DNA of 64,000 nt, from NCBI GenBank assembly GCA_047495785.1, contig JBLDXI010000054.1, positions 496,001-560,000 of the forward strand. Reading direction: 5' to 3'. Numbering within the stretch: the stretch's first letter is position 1; each line of letters opens with the position of its first letter. The notes under the pieces were generated by a model. That model worked only from the letters and a program-made list of their open reading frames with translations, did not search any database and had not been told where the DNA came from. Made by a program: the position numbers and the translations under genes. Origin of the DNA: Lepidodermella squamata. Its lineage: Eukaryota > Gastrotricha. Shown piece after piece: positions 53,917 to 64,000 of the stretch.

Positions 53917-54130
53917 GAATCGATGTATATTAGAAGAGTAATATAGCACAAAGCGTGTTAGGTTTTTAGTCGTCGTTAAAATTGCAAAAACAGGTGATAG
54001 GTCAAGGCTTACGAAGTCTTCAAGATTAGGCGGTGCGCAACAAAGGATTGTCCCGTGTTATGCAACGGCCTAAGACATTTTAACCGGGTTTCGAAGGCTT
54101 GCGCGAGCTGATTATTGTACATCACATCAC

Positions 54131-55908
54131 TTTATTTATTTATTTATTTAGGAGCCATTCATCCGTTTTTAGAAAAAGTTGGAAAGCTCAGCTGTAAAAA
54201 AAGACAATGGATTAGTTAGGGTTTGATCAAACTGTACACAAGATTATGAAGTTATAAAACATCATTTTAGATAAGTTGACAAAAATCAGTATAAAATTGA
54301 GCAACAATAATGGTAGAAAAATATGGGAGTATAGGTTTCATTTCAGGCTGCTGGCTTTTTGTTGAGATTGGTGTTGGGAGCCAGACTTAATAGGTAGTTG
54401 TAGACCAAGTTCCTGCACTGATCTGCGCTTGTTGCAGAGCGCACTGCGTCGGGCAAACTGTTCCAAAAAACTGCCCCGTGGTGTTCAAGACAACGGTCCA
54501 TGGTCTTGGACTTTGTCTTTGGCATTTTAAGGAGACAGCTCATAGTTTTCTTGGCTGTTTGGCTTCGAGTGGAGCCCGTCGCGGTTTGCTTGGTAAAAAA
54601 AGCAGCGATTGCAACCGGTGCTTCGTCATTTAAGCACCGCCAGATCAAGGTAGCCAGATGGACTTTACGCTTCCCATCCAAATCTAGCCAACGCAGACTT
54701 TGTCGCAGCGGTACCGGGTCGGCGTTCGCTGGAGCGCGGCAAATTATTCGGACAGCCTGGTCCTGGCGCCTTTGCAGTTTCTTTAATTTCGTAGGTGCCA
54801 ATTGCGATAGAGTTGTGTCGCAATACGTCAGGTGGCAGAAAATGAGACCATTTGCCATCAGTTTTAGCGTTTTTCGGTCGAGATATTTGGCAGCGATTCT
54901 CAACGCAAATAGACCACTACGAGTTTTGTTCCTAATCACTTTCAAATGATCCTTGAAGCACATCTTGTTATCAAGAGTGAAACCTAAGATTTTGAACGAC
55001 GATGTTGTTTCAATCGGACAATTTTCAATTTTGATATCGAATTTTGGTGGGGAAAGTGTGTTATAGTCAGTTGGTAGCACGATCAACTGGGATTTTTTAC
55101 CATTGACCATAAGGCTATTTGAAGCAAGCCAATCGCTCAGACGGTTCAAATCGTCTTGAAGTTCCCTCTGAATTTTTTCGACATTTTTACCCGAGTGATA
55201 AACTGTGGTGTCGTCGGCAAACTGAATTAATTTAGCAAAACGAGGAATTGAGGCCATCTCGTTGATGTATAATGTAAATAATAACGGTCCTAGTACGCTA
55301 CCTTGTGGTACTCCGTACAAAATTGGCTCTTGGTTTGATAAAAGGCTATTAATTTTGGTGAACTGAGATCGGTCCGAAAGATAGTTTCTGATGAGGCCTA
55401 CAGCTTCGGAGGAAAAACCAGCGCTATCGAGTGATTTGTAGACTCCGTCATGATGTAATGAGTCGAACGCCTTACTTAAGTCAATAGCAACAGCAACAGT
55501 AGTTAGTCCCATTTCATGAGCCTTACGCCAGTCGTTCGTCAATTTTGCTAAGCAACTGTCTGTTGAGTGGTATTTGCGAAAACCGAATTGGCTAGTAGAT
55601 AAAAATTGGATATCGGATATATGTTCCTTAATTTGGATGGAAAGGCAGCGTTCGAATGTTCTTGAGATCGGTGAAAGAATCGAAATCGGGCGAAAATTTC
55701 CTATATCTGATTTAGAGCCACCTTTGTGTAGCGGGCTAACTATTGCTACCTTCCATTGTTTAGGAATCGAACCTGAGTCGATGATCGAATTAAGGTGTCG
55801 TTTTCTGTACGTTGGCATAACACTAACATCTTCGCTTACTTTCAATTTTTCAGAGGTAACCCCGCAAAATTGAAGCTTAAGTGATTGAAGCGAGACAACA
55901 AATTCCAA
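54131..55908 (-). mobile_element. 5'-truncated non-LTR retrotransposon of a CR1/Jockey-like clade
   Basis: A 521-codon minus-strand frame (54343-55908) encodes a full reverse transcriptase: PISILSPISRTFERC, VAIDLSKAFDSLHHD, YGVPQGSVLGPLLFTLYINE, IQFADDTTVYHS, FKILGFTLD, and the C-terminal region. The endonuclease and ORF1 are missing, as expected from 5' truncation. The 3' end at 54131-54150 is an AAAT-type tetranucleotide tail. The YADD/FADD difference and host-like base composition set it apart from the GC-rich family next door. The frame is open, so the insertion is fairly young. Confidence 0.9.
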
Positions 55909-56130
55909 TTGTTTCGGTTTAAATGGTCGATTAATCGCCTGGAGTCACTGCGTCTGAAACTTAATTTCCTTGAAAATGACAAATATTGGTATTCTCCAAA
56001 TTTTCCGGCGGCCGGGCGCCGTTTTAACATTAATAGTAAAGCGTAAGTAAAGTAAGTAAAGCGAGCTTACGTCTTTCACAATTTGGATGAATAACTTGTG
56101 GAATTTGATCTGCGAATTTGATTTGTGTCT
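55909..56130. other. Junction between two retrotransposons
   Basis: The 5' boundary of the minus-strand element and the 5' leader of the plus-strand element meet here. GTAAGTAAAGTAAGTAAAGC (56043-56062) is a short direct repeat. Exact boundaries cannot be placed. Confidence 0.4.
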
Positions 56131-59100
56131 AAGGTTTTTACACGTATTTGTGTTTCTGCTTGCGCTACTGCAGCGGTACACTTACTTACCTACTTCTTAC
56201 GATGGCCGGCAATAAAGGCGGGAAGAAGAAGAAGAAGGCAGCTCCTACACTTTCCCTGTTCAAGGCTCTGAGGGGCCTGGACGCTGCTGACATCGCCAAT
56301 GTGCTGAAGGTGATCGCGGCGCTCAAGGCCGCAAAGGGTTGCCCGGAGACTCTCTCGGTTAGTGGCGAGGTCCACATGGACTCGGCTGACGAGAGTGGCG
56401 ACGAGCCACCTACGCTCACCTATGCTGGCGCGGCCACGTCCACGGCCTCGTCTCAGCGCCCGTCGTCGCACCCGGCGACCCCTGACCCTCGTGTTAAGCC
56501 GCCGCCCCAAGGCGCTCCACCTGCGGGTGCTGCCCCTGCTCCGTCCACTGCTGCCAACACCGGTTCTTTTCGCACTGTCATAATCGATGGAATACACGGC
56601 ATTCGACGGAACGAACTTGAGCCCAAACTCTACGAGGCTGTCGCCTGGCTTCGGCCCGAAACCGTTGTTGTCATGGCTAGTGGTGGCTTGCGTATCATCT
56701 GTAAAACCCCCGCTGATGCTCAGCGCCTTCTCGACCGTGATGGGTTCGCTCCTGAGGCCTTTCGTGGCTCCGCATTTCGCGTCCACCGCCCCGGCCAGCC
56801 AGACCCTAAGGCTGCTAAGTCCAAGCAAGCTGACAAGGACAGTCGTTCGGTGATCACTGCCCGGCTGCCTGGGTTCTATACCACCGACCAGCTTCTGAAG
56901 CACCTGACGAACGTCGTCGAAATTCGTGACATGCCAGTTCACACCCCCGGCGATGACCCGCTCCGCGTCGTCGTCCTCAAGACACAAGCGTTACGCGACG
57001 AGGCTCTCACCCTCGGCCTCGAGTTCCTGAATCGCCGTATCAAGTGCCGCCCTCTCAAGGACGGCCTCCTTCCGCCTAAGTGTATGCGCTGCGCCCGGTT
57101 TGGGCACGTCGAAGTTGACTGTGCTGCGGCAGAGAAAGACCTCCTGTGTGGTCGCTGCGCCTCGCCGAACCACAAAACCGCCCAGTGCGAAGCGCCGCGC
57201 GAATCCCTCGCCTGCGTCAACTGTCCGGACGGTGGCTCGCCTCGCCACTCCAGTCTCTGGCGCGGCTGTCCTCAGTTCAAGGCCGCTAAAGTGCAGGAGG
57301 CCGAGTCCCGTGCTGCCCGCGCCGAGGCGAGACGTGCTCGTGTCGCTCGACAAAAGAAGGTCACGCCACCGACCGCGCCGCCTCAGCCCCCTCCGGGCCG
57401 CGTCTTCCGGGTTGCCACTCGCGATCTTCTCGGCTCCGCGCCGCCGCCCCCACCGCAACTCCCGCCTGTTAACCCTGCTATCCGTAACCAGTTCCAGACG
57501 CTCGACGGCGCTCGTTTGTTCGAAATGATGGACGCCCGCCTGAAGAAGTTCGAGGAAAAGGAGGTTGCCTACGGCCAGCGTCTTCTACGGCTGGAGAACG
57601 CCTTCGTTGAGATCACGGGCCTTGTCAAGGCGGTCGTGCATGCGCCTCCCGTTCGCGCGGCTGGTGGCCCGCCGCATGGTGACGCGCATGGCGGGTCGGC
57701 GATCCTGGTTCGCGAAGGGGCGGTTGTCGTCTCCGAGCGGAAGCTGGCCTTGACTGGGGCGAAGAGAAGCGAGTGGATACGCCTCGACCTGCTGCCTGGT
57801 CGCCGTTGTGAAGCAGTACGTATGTTTACCGGCTACTGTCCGCCGTCGTCCAGTCTCGACCTGCGCTGGTTTGAGGAGGAGTTCGCTGAAGCTGCTCGTC
57901 TGGCTGTCCCGTGTTTCTTTGGCGGCGACCTGAACGCGAAATCACCACTGTGGGGGAAGGGCGACCTCTGGAACGCCAACGGCTTCTCCCTCCACCACGC
58001 CGCGACTCGGCTCGGTCTTACCGTCCTTCCGTCTCCGAAGCCGACTCATCTGCATCCCTCCTCCGGTTCGCTATCCACGCTCGATGTATGGGTGCTTAAC
58101 GACGCTGCCATGCGCCTCCTGCGCGGCGGCGCTCACGTTGGCGATCGATATACCAGTGACCATTTCGTGACCTCAGTCGCTGTCGCCTTCCCAGTTGGCC
58201 GGCGGCTGCCTGCAGTCGACCCTCCCGCTCCGGATCCGTTTCCGCGGTACGATGTCTCGCGCGCCGATCGTCTCAGTTTTTCCCGCACCTTGACTGCTAA
58301 GCTCCTTGCCATTCAGATGCCAGCTCCCGGGGACCCCTTCCCACGACTTGCCACTTATCGCCGAGAAGTAACCAGCGCTATCGCCGAGTCCCGCGACCTT
58401 CACGTGCCCGTCTGTGCGCCGGGGCAGCTGCGACGCATCGCCATGAGCCTGGAGATGCGCAGGCTTCTTCAGGAGAAGCGGGTTCTGGAACGTGCTCTGG
58501 GCAACCACGTCGACCGCGAGCTATGCGCCCGGCTCAAAGATCTCGACGCCCGGTTCCGCGCTGCGCAGCACGCTCATCTTCTCCGTCGCGACATCGCCAA
58601 TCTTCGAATGGTGGAAGCGCTATCTGCCCAGCACCGTTACCGAGAAGCGTGGGAGCGCCTCCGCCGTCTCGACCGACACAGGCCGCCGCGTTCGGCTGGG
58701 CCCATGAAACTGGATGACGGCCGCGTCTTAGCGCCATCGCCTGAGCTCGCAGATGCTCTCCTGAGTCAGTTCGTCAAGCCGATGACGCCGTATGAAGACC
58801 CGGCTGCCGATGCTGCGACCAGACAACGTTGGGCCGATATAGAGCGATTCGTTTCCACCGATCCTGATCTTCAGCGTACCGATACCCTGCAGCTACCCGG
58901 CCCGGGTGAGTTCTCCGTCAGCCAGCGCATGGTGGCTGATGCAGTCGGGCGCCTCAAGCCGTTTAAGGCGCCTGGGCTGGACGGCATCAGTCCTATATTC
59001 TACAAATGGGGCGGGCCGCCGCTTCAGCGCCACCTTCGCCATCTGTTTAACCTCAGCCTCGGCTCCCGATGCGTTCTGCCGGAATGGAAGGAGGCTGCCG

Positions 59101-60604
59101 TCATCCCTGTGCCTAAAGCCGGTAAACCGCATGGCGCCGTCTCGTCTCAGCGGCCGATCTCGCTGCTCCCAGTTGACGGCAAGCTACTCGAATCGATCAT
59201 CGCGCGCTGGTTGGGTGGGTTCCTGGAGGATCTCAGCCTGCTGCCTGACAACCAGTACGCGTTCCGTGCTCACCGGTCCGCTCCGGACGTACCGCTGCGA
59301 ATCGCGCACCGCGTCCACCTCGGCCGGTCGCGTAACCGTAAGGTCATCGTCGTCGGCCTTGACGTACAGGCGGCGTACGATTCCGTGTGGAGTGCCGGCC
59401 TTGCCTTCAAACTCGCCGAACTGCCTCTACCTCGAAACCTGGCCGCCTGGCTTACCGATTTCCTGCGCGACCGGAAGCTTCAAGCGCGCGTCGCCGGCTT
59501 CCTCAGCCAGCAGCGGACTGTGAACTGCGGAGTCCCGCAAGGGTCGCCCCTGTCGCCCCTGCTGTACATCGTGTACACTGCTGACCTTCTAACTGCGCCG
59601 ACTGCCCCCGGCTGTTCCCTAGACGCCTATGCTGACGATCTCACAGTCGTCGGCGAGGGTGCGAATTTCCAGGAGGCCGAACGCTGCACCCAGGCAGAGA
59701 TCGATCGCATCTCGCAGTGGGCCCGCGAGTGGCGCCAGAAGTTTAATGCGTCGAAAAGCGAAGCAATGCCGTTTGCCTGGCGCTCGTACCAGACCCGTCT
59801 GCGCCTCGACGGCTCGATGATCCCTCAAGTTGCCGTAATTCGTGTCCTCGGCGTGCACCTTGACGCCAAACTGACTTGGAAGTCGCACGTCGACCAGGTC
59901 ATCAACCGCTGCACCCGGAACCTGTCCCACTTTCGCCGTATTGCCTGCACCCCTGGCCTCTCTCGCCGATGGCGTCGCACGGCCTACCTCAGCCTTGTCC
60001 GCTCCGCCGCCACTTACGGCAACGTCGTGTTTTGTACCGCGCCCAAGAGGCAGCTGAAGCGGCTTGATGTGTTGCAGAACGACTGTCTGCGCAGCCTGCT
60101 AAACATCCGCCGCGATGACCGGGTCCGTGTCTCGGAGCTGGAACGCCGCTGTGGCGTGAAGAGCCTGCCTGCCTTTTTCGAACAGACCCAGCGCCGTTAT
60201 GCTGCGAATGCAGTCCGGTTCGTCCTCCCACTTAGAGAAGAAGTTGAGCGACTCCGCCTCTCCGCGAACCCGGTGCCCCGTTCCCCGCTGGCCTTGATCG
60301 CCAGCAGGCTTCCTCGGGGTCCTTTGCCCACTTTCGATGTCTAATCTCGCCGCCTCTCCCTCTCCCTCTATCCTTTGCTTTCTCTTCTCTCTTCCCTTCT
60401 TCTTCCTCCCATTCTCCCTCGCTGTGTTTACGTGCCTCTCTGCTTTCGATAAATCATCCATCACCCCGCCTACTTGTGTCCACAGCGCACTGCCGCCGGC
60501 AAGCGCATATAATCTCGCGACCCCGCGTCATTGATATCTTTACTTATTTTGTCTCCCATATCAATGAACAATAAATATTTGAATTTAGAATTTAGAATTT
60601 AGAA
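56131..60604 (+). mobile_element. Non-LTR retrotransposon, copy 2 (5' end present, chimeric)
   Basis: The leader (from about 56131) precedes ATG 56202; the open frame runs to 60344 and the 3' end carries the GAATTTA tail. The 5' start is supported by the second 5' fragment at 24187-24304. From 57677 onward it is nearly identical to copy 1. The 5' portion (56131-57676) is unique in the window apart from that fragment. Confidence 0.88.
56202..60344 (+). CDS. Retrotransposon gag-like / partial endonuclease / reverse transcriptase fusion polyprotein
   Basis: 1380 residues from ATG. The order is a Lys-rich start (GGKKKKKAAP), Pro-rich segment, an ORF1 core with three CCHC-type knuckles (CMRCARFGHVEVDC, CGRCASPNHKTAQC, CVNCPDGGSPRHSSLWRGC), a coiled-coil-like stretch (LKKFEEKEVAYGQRLLRLEN), then at about residue 492 a direct join to the middle of the endonuclease (GGSAILVREGAVV), then GGDLNAKSPLWG and SDH, and the reverse transcriptase (LDVQAAYDSV, VPQGSPLSPLL, YADDLTVV). 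The first part of the endonuclease, with its catalytic Asn and Glu, is absent. Elements of this kind normally have separate ORF1 and ORF2, so the fusion looks secondary. Reverse transcriptase could still work; the endonuclease probably not. Confidence 0.87.
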   Translation: MAGNKGGKKKKKAAPTLSLFKALRGLDAADIANVLKVIAALKAAKGCPETLSVSGEVHMDSADESGDEPPTLTYAGAATSTASSQRPSSHPATPDPRVKPPPQGAPPAGAAPAPSTAANTGSFRTVIIDGIHGIRRNELEPKLYEAVAWLRPETVVVMASGGLRIICKTPADAQRLLDRDGFAPEAFRGSAFRVHRPGQPDPKAAKSKQADKDSRSVITARLPGFYTTDQLLKHLTNVVEIRDMPVHTPGDDPLRVVVLKTQALRDEALTLGLEFLNRRIKCRPLKDGLLPPKCMRCARFGHVEVDCAAAEKDLLCGRCASPNHKTAQCEAPRESLACVNCPDGGSPRHSSLWRGCPQFKAAKVQEAESRAARAEARRARVARQKKVTPPTAPPQPPPGRVFRVATRDLLGSAPPPPPQLPPVNPAIRNQFQTLDGARLFEMMDARLKKFEEKEVAYGQRLLRLENAFVEITGLVKAVVHAPPVRAAGGPPHGDAHGGSAILVREGAVVVSERKLALTGAKRSEWIRLDLLPGRRCEAVRMFTGYCPPSSSLDLRWFEEEFAEAARLAVPCFFGGDLNAKSPLWGKGDLWNANGFSLHHAATRLGLTVLPSPKPTHLHPSSGSLSTLDVWVLNDAAMRLLRGGAHVGDRYTSDHFVTSVAVAFPVGRRLPAVDPPAPDPFPRYDVSRADRLSFSRTLTAKLLAIQMPAPGDPFPRLATYRREVTSAIAESRDLHVPVCAPGQLRRIAMSLEMRRLLQEKRVLERALGNHVDRELCARLKDLDARFRAAQHAHLLRRDIANLRMVEALSAQHRYREAWERLRRLDRHRPPRSAGPMKLDDGRVLAPSPELADALLSQFVKPMTPYEDPAADAATRQRWADIERFVSTDPDLQRTDTLQLPGPGEFSVSQRMVADAVGRLKPFKAPGLDGISPIFYKWGGPPLQRHLRHLFNLSLGSRCVLPEWKEAAVIPVPKAGKPHGAVSSQRPISLLPVDGKLLESIIARWLGGFLEDLSLLPDNQYAFRAHRSAPDVPLRIAHRVHLGRSRNRKVIVVGLDVQAAYDSVWSAGLAFKLAELPLPRNLAAWLTDFLRDRKLQARVAGFLSQQRTVNCGVPQGSPLSPLLYIVYTADLLTAPTAPGCSLDAYADDLTVVGEGANFQEAERCTQAEIDRISQWAREWRQKFNASKSEAMPFAWRSYQTRLRLDGSMIPQVAVIRVLGVHLDAKLTWKSHVDQVINRCTRNLSHFRRIACTPGLSRRWRRTAYLSLVRSAATYGNVVFCTAPKRQLKRLDVLQNDCLRSLLNIRRDDRVRVSELERRCGVKSLPAFFEQTQRRYAANAVRFVLPLREEVERLRLSANPVPRSPLALIASRLPRGPLPTFDV

Positions 60605-62223
60605 CCGCAGTCTCACAAACAGTTACACCCGCCCGCAACTGCGGTTACCGCAGGGAAATGGATGACAGGACACGGGCATCACCACGGAATATTCCCACCG
60701 CTGCCCTGCGCCGCCGCAAACGAGTGATCAATGTCTGAATAAGATCTCGGTTATCAGTCCTAAGCGTTGTCTCAGTCATCGGCTGTTTTCAAATCTCCGG
60801 CGGATCCAGTGATACCAATGAATTTTTCGCCGAAAATGATGCTAAATTCTCACTCTTAACAACTAACAACTCAATGATGTTAAAGTTTACATGACGTTTT
60901 GTTAAACACTCAACTTGATCTGAATGGTGCAAATAAACGGCTGTTCATAGCCTAGCGATGTTGATTTTCCATGCTATGGATGTTAAGGATGCATTTATGA
61001 GTAAAAGAGATGCTAAGCGCTCTCTTTACTTGAAAGCAATCTTGCTATAAGGAATTCCTTACTAAGGATGTCCTTACTAAGCAAGACATCCTTAGCAAGA
61101 TGGCTTCCAAGTAATGACGCGGTGTCACTGGCATGCTTGGTGGGAATGGCTTACTCAACAATCCTTACTCAGACTTCGCCGCTTCAGACTGAGCGATCTA
61201 AGGATCTGATCTCAGATGGACCTGTGCACCAGAGTGAGTGTCCATAGTTATGTCTATTAGGATGACAGTCCTTACTAAGCACCAAGCTACGCTGACTTGT
61301 AAACCACTATCCTTAGTAAGGAACATGACTGATGTTACGAACAGCAGTAAACGAAATGAACTGAGCGGCTAAATCATCGTAATCTAATTTTCTTTCTGAT
61401 ATTATGAACATGTTCTAAGAGACAGCTTTGATGATAACGGTGGTAACGCCTTTGAGATCAGCTTTAATTAGTCTATAGAAGTTAGTTACGGCCTCACTGC
61501 GGACGACGAAGTATCACACAAGGATGAGAGAACATCAAGGATAAAGAAGGAAGGCAACGTGTCTTCCGCATCAGCAACATCTATGCCAGTAAATTCGACA
61601 TGTTTCCCCCCAGCTTTCCGTTTATTTACATGATATCACTGCCCTTTTCATCGTGAAACAGCTAGTTGCATTGCATTTCGCCCAGAAAAGGGTGCGTTTC
61701 TCTGATCCGCGGACTGAAACTTGAGCGACAAGTTTTCAAGGCCGCTTGTTATATCATTAGACTCCTCAAGACAGCAGAAAACCACGTTGCACCGCCTTCT
61801 TCTTGATTCCAGCGGTGGATTTCAACGGCAAGGAAGCGCTATTTAAGGCTCTTTTCACCGATTTTGGGTATACCACATTGCGAAAACTGAGACCGAATAA
61901 GAAAAAACGGCGCGGCTAAAACATTTAGCTCGCTTAACTGACTTGAATGATGCGCGGCAAGGAGCCGCACGCTTGCCGGTTACCTTAGGAACCAGGCGCG
62001 AAAACCCTGATTTCAGGCGTTTTAACCGCTAAAATTTAAAAACCGACGCGTCGACGTGGCAACGCGCGCTAAAATTCAAGGGCATCGTGCAATTGAAAAT
62101 AAAATTAAAAATTTATATTAAAAGTGATAAAAAATTATTTTAGTAAAATTATTTTCGTAAAATAGCCGGCAAATTTATTTTTCGCGACTACGGCAGGATG
62201 TTCGGTTTTAAAAAGAACACCCT
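60605..62223. other. Duplicated spacer (second copy of the CCTTACTAAG cluster)
   Basis: Equivalent to 48488-50106, with the same hairpins and the same right end of the TA-flanked element (CACCCTG at about 62224). No exon. Confidence 0.6.
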
Positions 62224-62241
62224 GTAGCGCGATATTCTCAC

Positions 62242-63329
62242 GGGTCTGGCAAGCTTCGCCGGTGTAACCAGCTTTGCAGGTGCACGTGTAACCCGAGAGA
62301 CTCGTCAGCGATCCGGAGCAACTATTCGGGGCGCAGTTGGTAGGGCACGTAATACCTATAAATAAACACCTTTCTAAAAATGTGAGAGGAGAATTTCGGA
62401 TTACCATTGATGAGCTTGCATTGATCACGCAGCGTAACGAGTTCGATATTGTCGAGAGTCTCCCGGAAGAACGAGAAACAAGCAACGCTCATTGCACCAG
62501 CGCGGCCGCCAAATAGTCTGTTTTCGAGACGTTTGTGCAATATAAATATGCTATTCAAAAAAGCAATTGACTTACCGCTTCCCTAATGCCAACACCGGAG
62601 TAGTTAACGGAAGCTCATTAGCGAATCCAAAGAAGTACTTATTAGTGCAGAAAATAATTGAAGAACTCGTAATATTGCTGTAAGCCAAAGCCAGAAACTG
62701 CCACGATGCTAGTGAACAAGGCACCACCTTTGATGAATTTGCTGAACCATAAGAGTAGCATTTTATGTGAGTAGCGTTGATTTGCCAACAACCTGATGCC
62801 GTCATGGCGAGGTCCGTGAACTCAAATAAAGAATAAAGGGCAATTCGTGCACGATGATTTGATCCATGCACCCATTGTCCATGAGAAACCTCCGCTGAAT
62901 ACAGTATTGGAGAAAGACACGTAGCTGGAATTGTCTCCTTGGTTCAGGGCTTTGGCGCCAGAATTCGAGTCGCCGAACGGGCCAGCTACGTCGAATAAAG
63001 TTCCGTTCAGTATTGCGGCTATACCGAATGTCGAACCACTGACATCGCGATTACTCCACAGTCCGTTCAACGGCAAAAATCCGACAATGCTGGGGAAAGG
63101 CGTTGTAATGCTATTTCTGAGTTGTGCAACGATTGACAATGGGGCCGGAGTTACAGCAGTGGCTGGAATTACAGAGCTTCATTTCGAGGCGTGGCGACGT
63201 ATCGAAATTACTCACTTATTTGGCATGTGCTACCTGTGTAGCCAACTTTACAGGTGCAGGTGTAGCCTCCCGGATTGGCCAAGTTGCCAGTACATGTTGA
63301 CGCGACACAATTTGCGGAGCATGTTATAT
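62242..63329 (-). pseudogene. LamG/EGF family copy C' (partial, frameshifted)
   Basis: Exons at 63329-63216 (EGF), 63162-62576 (LamG), 62517-62405 and 62355-62242 (EGF) duplicate those of copy C, including the 7-base duplication at 62825-62838 that breaks the LamG frame. No downstream EGF or tail exons follow, because the duplicated segment does not include them. It is a non-coding remnant. Confidence 0.85.
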
Positions 63330-63573
63330 CTGATGGAACATTAGAATTTATTCGTGAGCTTCTAGATGCGTGGCGCGACTAATTCCGGCACGGACTGTGC
63401 CAAATTAAAAGCTAACAATACGCCAGTATGAACCCGATGCTCATAACTCGTAGTATGATGGATTTCAGGGCCGTTTCACCTCTAGGGAAAAACCTGTAAC
63501 AGGTATAAAGTCACATGAGGTGTCATTCGATAGGAAATCGTTTCGATAAAACGTAAAATATTCTTCAATCGAT

Positions 63574-64000
63574 TTGGATGATCGGCTGATTTTTCACAAT
63601 TTAAAATCGATAAATCACTGATGATTCATCGATCTGATGATTCATCCAATCGTTACCAGCTACTGCAAAAACTACGTCATTGACCTCACTAATATGGGTC
63701 AAGTAGTGCGCGCTTCCACTAATAATAATGAAAGTACTATGCAAACCTCAGCTGCCTCTCCCCCTAGCGTGGGGGAGAGGCCTTTATTTCTTGGGGTTTA
63801 AATGTGAGCGAGGGACGATAATTATCTGTTGAAGTTGTTGGTTTCGAGAGACGGGAAGCGCGAAAGAGCTGTTGATCTTCAAGTAGGAGTTAGTCTCAAA
63901 CCTTCGCCCAAGAACGTCGGTGGCGTAGTGGTAAAAGAGGCTGCGTGTGTAACGAAAGAATGAGGGTTCAAATCCCGCAACCTACACGCATTTTTATTTT
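63574..64000 (+). repeat. SINE-like unit, duplicate of the first unit
   Basis: Same hairpin (63754-63781), A box (63921-63931) and B box (63965-63975) as the unit at 51457. It is cut by the window end. Confidence 0.7.

Larger units (their letters stand above)
57677..64000. repeat. Large segmental duplication, copy 2
   Basis: Second copy of 45560-51883, colinear and almost identical to the window end, including the 3' part of the retrotransposon, the motif-cluster spacer, LamG/EGF exons and the first SINE-like unit. Confidence 0.95.

Noticed and set aside
1-64000. CRISPR arrays, bacterial operons, phage or plasmid features
   Set aside because: Introns, metazoan domains and eukaryotic transposons show animal nuclear DNA; the tandem repeats have no spacer-repeat pattern.

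Overview
This window is animal nuclear DNA. Its genes are split by short GT..AG introns (about 50-75 bases, with a few much longer), carry metazoan secreted and receptor domains, and lie between many transposons. A compact-genome invertebrate is certain. I favour a nematode or nematode-like ecdysozoan, because of a tandem multi-homeodomain gene, a short-ectodomain receptor kinase-like gene and tandem Cys-loop receptors, but I cannot name the species. No spliced-leader RNA or rRNA was found.

The left third (1-22.4 kb) is gene-rich. On the minus strand lie two tandem Cys-loop ligand-gated channel subunits (247-1687, 2637-3755), an intronless class C (GABA-B-like) GPCR (4439-6769), a large secreted protein ending in a dead trypsin-like domain (6943-11857) and a secreted LDL-receptor class A repeat protein (12080-13081). 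On the plus strand lie a single-pass receptor pseudokinase (14269-16083), a secreted sushi / dead trypsin / ankyrin-repeat protein (16427-19761) and a tandem homeodomain gene (about 19982-22278) in which no homeodomain keeps Asn51. Four neighbouring genes therefore carry degenerate versions of well-known catalytic or DNA-binding folds.

The middle (22.4-39 kb) is mostly repeats: foldback elements with TA target duplications, a 193-base satellite with a diverged inverted counterpart, a decayed non-LTR retrotransposon and a TCCCGCA/TGCGGGA motif cluster. Embedded in it is a laminin-G-like/EGF gene family on the minus strand. Copy B (32921-36187) is intact, with 8 exons and 619 residues. Copy A (23164-24180) has lost its 5' half and abuts the 5' end of a retrotransposon.

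The right part (39-64 kb) is a nested transposon landscape inside and beside LamG/EGF copy C. Its first exons lie at 50125-51212 and its last two at 39402-39622. The intron between them has grown from about 60 bases to 10.5 kb by insertion of a 10,436-base TA-flanked element that itself contains a satellite, a complete PIF/Harbinger transposon (40714-44475) and a GC-rich non-LTR retrotransposon. A segment from 45560 onward recurs almost perfectly at 57677 (offset 12,117) up to the window end. The duplication junction creates a long chimeric gag-endonuclease-reverse transcriptase reading frame (56202-60344). A second, 5'-truncated retrotransposon of another clade lies at 54131-55908, and tRNA-derived SINE-like units at 51.4-52.7 kb.
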